Below, piece by piece: positions 6,614-10,343 of a stretch of 10,343 nucleotides of DNA. Under the pieces are notes generated by a model. The model saw only the letters and a program-made list of their open reading frames with translations. It searched no databases and was not told the origin of the DNA. The position numbers and the translations under genes are program-made. Within the stretch, counting starts at the first letter, position 1. Each line of letters opens with the position of its first letter. The stretch comes from Baffinella frigidus (taxonomy: Eukaryota > Cryptophyceae > Cryptomonadales > Baffinellaceae): the NCBI GenBank assembly GCA_026770585.1, contig MU646832.1:289730-300072 (forward strand), given 5' to 3'.

Positions 6614-6727
6614 GGAGGAATGCATGGTTGCCTAGTTGGTTTCGATCTGTACATCCAATGACCGCACGTTCCTCTCTTCACTGCTGTGCGAGTCGTAATA
6701 AACGCACTTTCCCCTCTGACGTGAGAC

Positions 6728-6829
6728 TTACGCGTCGTCCATGGTGAGGCGGCGCATGACGTCCGTGAACTCCTGGAGGGTCACGGTGCCCTCCCCGTCC
6801 ATGTCCGCCTCCGCCAGCAGGTCCTGGAT
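6728..6829 (-). CDS. Terminal exon of EF-hand (calmodulin-like) protein
   Basis: After the acceptor CCTTGTTCGCAG the minus strand reads IQDLLAEADMDGEGTVTLQE, then FTDVMRRLTMDDA and TAA. The loop D-M-D-G-E-G-T-V-T-L-Q-E has Asp at positions 1 and 3, Gly at 6, a hydrophobic residue at 8 and Glu at 12, the canonical calcium-binding pattern. The leading helix (LLAEAD) and trailing F..VM match the last hand of calmodulin- and centrin-type proteins. The exon is exactly 34 codons including the stop, starts in phase 0, and is strongly GC3-biased. The protein is likely a calcium sensor. The upstream exons, to the right, are not found: past the acceptor lie repeats and a MITE, so the gene either has a long intron or is severed. 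The exon could be intact while the gene is not. Confidence 0.85.
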   Translation of the reverse strand: MQDLLAEADMDGEGTVTLQEFTDVMRRLTMDDA

Positions 6830-6908
6830 CTGCGAACAAGGCATAAACCACGAGTTAAAATTCTGCGAACAAGGCATAAACCACTTGTTAAAATTCTGCG
6901 AACAAGGC
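6830..6908 (-). repeat. 33-bp repeat carrying three splice acceptors
   Basis: A 33-bp unit is tandem 2.4 times immediately before the EF-hand exon. Each unit brings GCCTTGTTCGCAG on the minus strand, so identical 3' splice sites end at 6830, 6863 and 6896. The unit also has TTTTAAC, which could serve as a branch region. The last unit runs into AAAAAAAGG. The unit length is a multiple of three and has no in-frame stop. Confidence 0.85.
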
Positions 6909-6936
6909 CTTTTTTTGATATGATTGGTCGGCTGTA

Positions 6937-7037
6937 TCCCTTAAGTGGCCATGCCGTCAAATTTGACGGCCAAGATATCCTAGGCAGGTCCTAGGGCCCT
7001 ACAGTAGGGCGTATGCGCCCACTGGCCACTTAATGGA
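6937..7037. mobile_element. TCCC-family 101-bp MITE, copy 2
   Basis: The ends TCCCTTAAGTGGCCA and TGGCCACTTAATGGA pair with one mismatch, and TA flanks both (6935-6936, 7038-7039). It is exactly as long as the copy at 3301-3401, but the next bases of the arms and the interior differ (CCGTCAAATTTGACGG, then TAGGGCCCTACAGTAGGGC). It lies in the presumed last intron of the EF-hand gene. Confidence 0.85.
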
Positions 7038-7039
7038 TA

Positions 7040-7420
7040 CGGGGTGATCACGTCGGAGTTCCCCGCTCTACCCACTTTTCTGACGTGTAGCGTGCACGTG
7101 GCCTCTCTCCGACTCCTGCTCAGGCACATCCTCGGTGGGTGCATGCATTGGCGGCCGTGTAGGTTGTTATCAAAGTCTCTCGAAACTACAAGGGTTCCTC
7201 TGCCAACTCGAGAGCATATCCGCGTTTCTTGGAGGGACCTTGATTAATACCAACACGGCCGCCATGCCCCCCCCCCCCACGGAGATGAGAGTGGAGCGTG
7301 AGAGACACGCCGCGGCCCCCTACTCAAAAGTCGACGGTTTTTATGGGGGTTGACTTCAAAACCACCAGTAGAGCAGTAATGCACCCCCCCCCACGGAGAT
7401 CCTTCGGACCGCAAACAACA
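7040..7420. other. Gene-free stretch with C-tract repeats
   Basis: No exon with coding composition is found on either strand. A word CCCCCCCCACGGAGAT occurs at about 7269-7286 and again at 7384-7400. CTCTCGA/TCGAGAG bracket 7177-7214. The 18-mer at 7248-7265 recurs inverted near 9877. Small ORFs here are unsupported. Confidence 0.5.
7248..7265. repeat. 18-mer shared inverted with 9877
   Basis: TACCAACACGGCCGCCAT is the exact reverse complement of 9877-9894. A related GC-rich word, CGCGGCCGCCGTG, lies at 9351-9363. The flanks do not match. Confidence 0.7.
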
Positions 7421-7588
7421 TTAATAGGGTACCGGCCTGCAAATGGGGTAGTTAGGCCTACCGCATTGCCTAGGACCTCCTACCGTATGCCGAGACTTTT
7501 TGGTCCTAGGATCCCTCGGCCTACGGTAGGAGATTTTAGGCAATGCCGTAGGCCTAACTACCCCATTTTCAGGCCGTTACCCTATTAA
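7421..7588. mobile_element. Foldback element G, TTAA/TA ends
   Basis: Arms of 41 bp start TTAATAGGGTACCGGCCTGC and end in the complementary CCCTATTAA, with about four mismatches. Because the terminal TTAA is itself palindromic, it could be a TTAA or TA target duplication. The interior 7504-7552 matches 3691-3737 of element H, whose arms are unrelated. It is non-coding; ORF 7298-7588 follows the palindrome and is not supported. Confidence 0.85.
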
Positions 7589-7654
7589 CAGGCCACCAAC
7601 AGTCCCCCGTACAATCAGCAGCCCCCTGGGCCTTCACGGACGGGAATGAATTTA

Positions 7655-7798
7655 TCTCAGAAAACGAGTTCTAAAACTCGTTTTCTTAAGTCAATTCCCC
7701 TACAAATTCGTCAACTTATTCTTTACTCTCCGCATAAGTTGACAAATTTATAGGGGGATTGACTTAAGAAAACGAGTTTTAGAACTCGTTTTCTGAGA
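7655..7798. mobile_element. Foldback element J, 64-bp arms
   Basis: Arms at 7655-7718 and 7735-7798 pair over 64 bp with a few mismatches around a 16-base loop. Each arm also contains its own palindrome, AAAACGAGTT then AACTCGTTTT separated by three to four bases, so alternative cruciforms are possible. TA flanks each end (7653-7654, 7799-7800). AT content is higher than in the surrounding DNA. Confidence 0.85.
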
Positions 7799-7864
7799 TA
7801 AGAATGGAGGCAATGTTGGGTTCACCCAGTAATACACGCACTTTCTCCCCAGTACACCAGTCTC

Positions 7865-7941
7865 GGGATACCGTCCCGTGTAGGATGACCGGCGTGATTG
7901 TGGTAAAGTCATTCCGGTCATCCTACACGGGACCGTATCCC
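7865..7941. repeat. 28-bp-arm hairpin
   Basis: GGGATACCGTCCCGTGTAGG at 7865 continues to CCGG and pairs with 7914-7941 with one mismatch. The loop is about 21 bases. TA occurs symmetrically within both arms, so the insertion boundary is ambiguous. A near-perfect, short-looped structure like this implies recent origin or arm correction. Confidence 0.8.
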
Positions 7942-7990
7942 CAGAAACAGCAGTCCAACGTACGGCCTCAGCGGTGGGCGGACCGGGGCA

Positions 7991-8012
7991 CCCGGCACCT
8001 CCACGGCCAGCC
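7991..8012 (+). repeat. 22-bp direct repeat, left copy
   Basis: CCCGGCACCTCCACGGCCAG and two further bases recur at 8382-8403 with two mismatches in the same orientation. The pair brackets the palindromic block and the foldback between them. Confidence 0.7.
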
Positions 8013-8027
8013 GGATCCGGGTAGTTG

Positions 8028-8080
8028 CGTAGGACCCTACGGCGTTGCCTACCGTAGGGCCCTACGGACCTACGGAGTAC
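8028..8080. repeat. CCTACGG-type palindromic core
   Basis: Holds the perfect 16-bp palindrome CCGTAGGGCCCTACGG (8052-8067) next to GTAGGACCCTAC and TTGCCTACCG. These are the same words found in the middle of elements A-C, F, G and H. The outer arms (CGGGTA/TACCCG) are imperfect, so this may be a degraded foldback. Confidence 0.6.
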
Positions 8081-8123
8081 CCGTACCCGAACAAGTACCC
8101 GGCGGGGAACAGCTCAAAGGGAG

Positions 8124-8369
8124 ATCTCATACGGAAACCTTTTCAATTAAGAGAAGTGGATTCAATGAAAATTACTACACGTTTGCTTTAACATCACTAG
8201 TAAAGATTGTAATGTACACTCGCGGGGCGCCTCTGGGAGGCGACACGCGAGAGCAGAAAGATACTCTAGAGAGTCACCTGCCCAGAGTCATATATCACCG
8301 AGTATACAACGTATACGAAGAACATTTCATCACCGATTTTTTTAAGTTGAAAAGGTTTCCACATGGGAT
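8124..8369. mobile_element. Foldback element N, 246 bp
   Basis: Arms of about 27 bp, ACGGAAACCTTTTCAATTAA on the left and its diverged complement TTAAGTTGAAAAGGTTTCC on the right, with five or so mismatches. The centre contains a stem CTCGCG/CGCGAG enclosing CGCCTCTGGGAGGCG. The 205-codon plus-strand ORF (7804-8421) runs through three separate hairpins and is not a gene. Confidence 0.65.
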
Positions 8370-8381
8370 CATACCTGAAGG

Positions 8382-8403
8382 CCCGACACCTCCACAGCCA
8401 GCC
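8382..8403 (+). repeat. 22-bp direct repeat, right copy
   Basis: Partner of 7991-8012. At 22 bp it is too long for a typical cut-and-paste target duplication, so a local segmental duplication is the likelier source. Confidence 0.7.
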
Positions 8404-8456
8404 TCCCAAGACCTTCTTTGAGCTCCTGGTTTGGAGCGAGCTTTACTTGGAGGTGA

Positions 8457-8690
8457 GGGTTTAGGGTTTAGGGTTTAGGGTTTAGGGTTTGGGGTTTAGG
8501 GTTTAGGGTTTAGGGTTTAGGGACAGGGTTTAGGGTTTGGGGTTTGGGGTGTAGGGTTTATGGTATAGGGTTTAGGGTTTAGGGTTTAGGGGGATTAGAG
8601 TTTAGGGTTCATGGTGCAGGATCTAGGGTTCAGGTTTCAGGGTTCATAGCTTCTTTAGTGGTTGTTTCGGGTTTCGGGTTTAGGGGGTAG
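8457..8690 (+). repeat. Telomeric array, G-rich strand
   Basis: About 65 bp of near-perfect TTTAGGG units starts at 8457 and grades into variants (TTTGGGG, TATAGGG, TTCAGGG) to about 8690. It is much less decayed at its left side than the array at 1403-1838. Orientation is G-rich left to right, as at the right end of a chromosome. Confidence 0.9.
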
Positions 8691-8766
8691 AGACCGTGGC
8701 GTTAAGGAGGCCGTCCCGATCTTCGTCCATCTCTTTGAAGAGTCGTGCTGCCTTGTCCTGTTGTAG

Positions 8767-9085
8767 ATCAAGAGACCTTTATATAGAGACCTTTATTTAC
8801 TATGCACTGTGATAGTGAGAGCCCTTTATCTACTATTAACGTTGAAAGCGAGACCTTTTCCATGACTAACTTTGATAGAGAGAGACCTTTATTTACTATC
8901 AGCTTTGATAGAGAGAGACCTTTATGAACTATCAACTGTGGTAGAGAGAGACCTTCATTTACTACCAACTTTGATAGAGCGACCTTTAGAGAGACCTGTA
9001 TTACTACCAACTTTGATAGAGCGACCTTTATGTACTATCAACGTTGATAGAACGACCTTTATTTACTATCAACTGTGATAGAGAG
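8767..9085 (+). repeat. Palindromic 30-33 bp satellite
   Basis: About nine units carry CTATCAACTTTGATAG-like palindromes followed by AGAGAGACCTTTA and TTTA. GACC words lie 30-33 bp apart, with one partial unit near 8985. The core is a perfect 16-bp palindrome at 9035-9050. ORFs on both strands translate the repeat. The same unit appears inverted at 9811-9950. Confidence 0.9.
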
Positions 9086-9127
9086 GAAAATTCTCGTTGA
9101 AGAGACACGCTGCCTTGTTCTGTGGTA

Positions 9128-9300
9128 GAGCGTTTGCGGTAATTGTTGTCCGTTTTTGATTTGCAGTTTTCGGGGTTTCGGGGTTTCATTTGTACCAGAA
9201 GTGTCCATTTAATGTTTTTTACGACCTTGACAACATTTTGAAAACCCCGAAACCCCGAAAACTGCAAGTCGAAAACGGACAACAATTACCGCAAACGCTC
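9128..9300. mobile_element. TA-flanked MITE M, copy 1 (173 bp)
   Basis: The ends GAGCGTTTGCGGTAATTGTT and its complement pair perfectly for about 30 bp and more loosely for about 50. TA lies outside each end. The centre has TTTGTACCAGAAGTGTCCAT, shared with copy 2. TA duplication with no coding capacity suggests a Tc1/mariner-mobilised MITE; that assignment rests on the target only. Flanks match the uninserted sequence near 8748-8775. Confidence 0.9.
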
Positions 9301-9399
9301 TAGATCGAGACAGGTTATGATCCTAGAGAGAGACTGTTTTTACTACCACCGCGGCCGCCGTGTGATAAAGAGAGACCTTTATTACTAACACTCCTGTGA

Positions 9400-9465
9400 T
9401 AGGAGGTGGAGTTCGAACCCATCTGGAAAATGTAGGAGGTGGAGTTAGAATCCACCCGGAAAATG
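9400..9465 (+). repeat. 33-bp tandem duplication
   Basis: TAGGAGGTGGAGTT begins both units (9400 and 9433) and GGAAAATG ends both, with about five mismatches. The first unit has GTTCGAACCC, like a tRNA B box, but there is no cloverleaf. Confidence 0.8.
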
Positions 9466-9619
9466 CTTGTATGAGCGGCCGACACGGGGTACAGTAAGTG
9501 GCACAATGCGTTGAGCATGTGCGGCGCTGACGCTGGTTGTTTGGCAATAATTTATCAATCTCCTTCTCCTGTGATAGAGAGAGACCGCGTCTATCTTGTT
9601 GAAGAGCCGCACACTTTGT

Positions 9620-9808
9620 TACTCACTCACTAACTAACGAAGTAACTAACGAACGAACTAACTAACTAACTAACTAGGTTACTAGGGAACTACTCACTAA
9701 CTAACTAACGAAGTAATTAAGAAACGAACGAAGTAACTAACTAACTAACTAGGTTACTAGGGAACTAGGTGACTAGGGAAGTAGCCGACTAGCTAACTTA
9801 CCAAGTAA
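9620..9808 (+). repeat. CTAA/CGAA microsatellite field
   Basis: Mostly ACTA and ACGA tetranucleotides, with a longer block (GGTTACTAGGGAACTA) occurring at about 9678 and 9752, giving an irregular 74-bp duplication. No gene is visible. Confidence 0.8.
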
Positions 9809-9810
9809 CA

Positions 9811-9978
9811 AACTTGATAGTAAATAAAGGTCTCTCTCTATCAAAGTTGGTAACGAAAAAGGTCTTTCGCTATCATATGGCGGCCGTGTTGGTAGTCACA
9901 AACTTCCTATGGCGGTCTCTCTATCAAAGTTGGTAGTAACACAGGTCAGTCTCTATCTAATACATACTTACCAACTTA
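9811..9978 (-). repeat. Inverted satellite block
   Basis: AAATAAAGGTCTCTCTCTAT and TCTCTATCAAAGTTGGTAGT are the reverse complement of the units at 8767-9085. GC-rich inserts (the ATGGCGGCCG word) interrupt it. The array has therefore switched direction around the microsatellite. Confidence 0.8.
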
Positions 9979-10163
9979 GAGCGTTTGCGGTAATTGTTGT
10001 CCGTTTTGGACACACGGTTTTCCCGTTTCCCGGTTTTGATTTGTACCAGAAGTGTCCATTTAAAATGTTTTACGAACTTTAAATGGACACTTCTGGCACA
10101 AATAAACCCCGGAAAACCGGAAAACCGCACGTCCAAAACGGACAACAATTACCGCAAACGCTC
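9979..10163. mobile_element. TA-flanked MITE M, copy 2 (185 bp)
   Basis: It has the same 30-bp terminal sequence as copy 1 and TA at 9977-9978 and 10164-10165. Inner arms differ from copy 1 (ACGGTTTTCCCGTTTCCCGG instead of the CGGGGTTT words) yet still pair with the opposite arm. The centre word GTACCAGAAGTGTCCATTTA is also inverted here, so the pairing runs nearly to the middle. Confidence 0.9.
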
Positions 10164-10198
10164 TACCAACTCACCAACCCCGATGCCCGCGGATGCTG

Positions 10199-10343
10199 CC
10201 TTGTCCTGAGAACAGGTTGTGAGGCTTGTCCTGAGAACAGGTTGTGAGGCTTGTCCTGAGAACAGGTTGTGAGGCTTGTCTTGAGAACAGGTTGTGAGGC
10301 TTGTCTTGAGAACAGGTTGTGAGGCTTGTCCTGAGAACAGGTT
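10199..10343 (+). repeat. 25-bp tandem array at window edge
   Basis: Units start at 10199, 10224, 10249, 10274, 10299 and 10324, and the array runs off the window. Each unit contains CCTGAGAACAGG, a 4-bp-stem hairpin; two units have TTGAG instead. The array grows from a GCTGCCTTGTCCTG word also present at about 8748 and 9109. Confidence 0.95.

Larger units (their letters stand above)
5743..6727 (-). pseudogene. Field of decayed EF-hand gene 3' ends
   Basis: Motifs from the end of the EF-hand exon and its 3' flank recur in the same orientation: ACGCGTCGTCCATGG-like words near 5744, 5961, 6220, 6570 and finally 6730, and CTCTTCACTGCAGCGAGACT-like words near 5765, 5802, 6152, 6528 and 6671. Some copies keep the next stretch GAGGCGGCGCATGACGTC; others jump straight to TTGGTTTCGATCTGTACAT. 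The copies are diverged and interrupted by hairpin insertions. Long plus-strand ORFs such as 6064-6747 run antisense through this field and are not genes. Confidence 0.65.

Noticed and set aside
6064-6747. 227-codon plus-strand ORF
   Set aside because: It is antisense to the decayed EF-hand copies and passes through two foldbacks and a MITE end.
7804-8421. 205-codon plus-strand ORF
   Set aside because: It crosses the hairpin at 7865-7941, the palindromic core at 8028-8080 and foldback N; it has no domain or coding bias.
8767-9085. Possible CRISPR array
   Set aside because: Spacing is 30-33 bp with no unique spacers; the whole unit repeats, and the context is eukaryotic.
9400-9432. tRNA B-box-like GTTCGAACCC
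   Set aside because: No A box, acceptor stem or cloverleaf can be formed, and the neighbouring duplicate unit has lost the motif.
10199-10343. Possible CRISPR or att-site array
   Set aside because: It is a pure 25-bp head-to-tail minisatellite with no spacers.

Overview
This window looks like nuclear DNA of a eukaryote, most likely a unicellular alga or another lineage with Arabidopsis-type telomeres. The evidence is CCCTAAA/TTTAGGG telomere-type arrays, GT-AG introns in exons with very high third-position GC, a plant/protist-style EF-hand exon, and many TA-flanked inverted-repeat elements. There are no bacterial operons, Shine-Dalgarno sites or long single-exon genes. The lineage cannot be fixed from the sequence alone.

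Layout. 1-239 (minus strand) is the end of a real coding exon with a CxxC...H...H zinc-finger-like motif, running off the left edge. 317-513 holds short and dispersed repeats and a scrap of telomeric repeat. 514-1402 is an 889-bp element with 28-bp perfect terminal inverted repeats (TIRs) that sits inside degenerate telomeric DNA, which continues to about 1838. 1900-2008 is a 23-bp tandem repeat with an alternating (46-bp) pattern. 2118-3840 is packed with hairpin-forming elements, most of them with a CAGGGGTACCTCG-like end. 4010-5469 (minus strand) holds dispersed coding exons: one encodes a Rossmann NAD(P)-binding N-terminus, another a conserved-looking C-terminus. 5700-6727 is a degenerate repeat field derived from the end of an EF-hand gene, whose terminal exon is at 6728-6829 (minus strand), preceded by a 3' splice site copied three times. 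6937-8403 is another field of foldback elements. 8457-8690 is a second telomeric array in the opposite orientation to the first. 8767-9960 is a palindromic 30-33 bp satellite that switches orientation and carries two copies of a TA-flanked MITE. 10199-10343 is a 25-bp tandem array that runs off the right edge.

How it fits together. Genes are few and cut up; most of the window is non-autonomous inverted-repeat DNA with no transposase gene. Several families target TA, and two insertions can be checked against uninserted paralogous sites inside the same window. The most unusual property is that different copies of one family have different arms, yet within each copy the two arms still pair with each other. 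Unrelated-armed elements also share the same palindromic CCTACGG/CCTAGG-rich core. This suggests that arms are corrected against each other or captured through a hairpin intermediate. The two telomeric arrays face outward, as if the roughly 6.6-kb interior were once a telomere-capped linear molecule.
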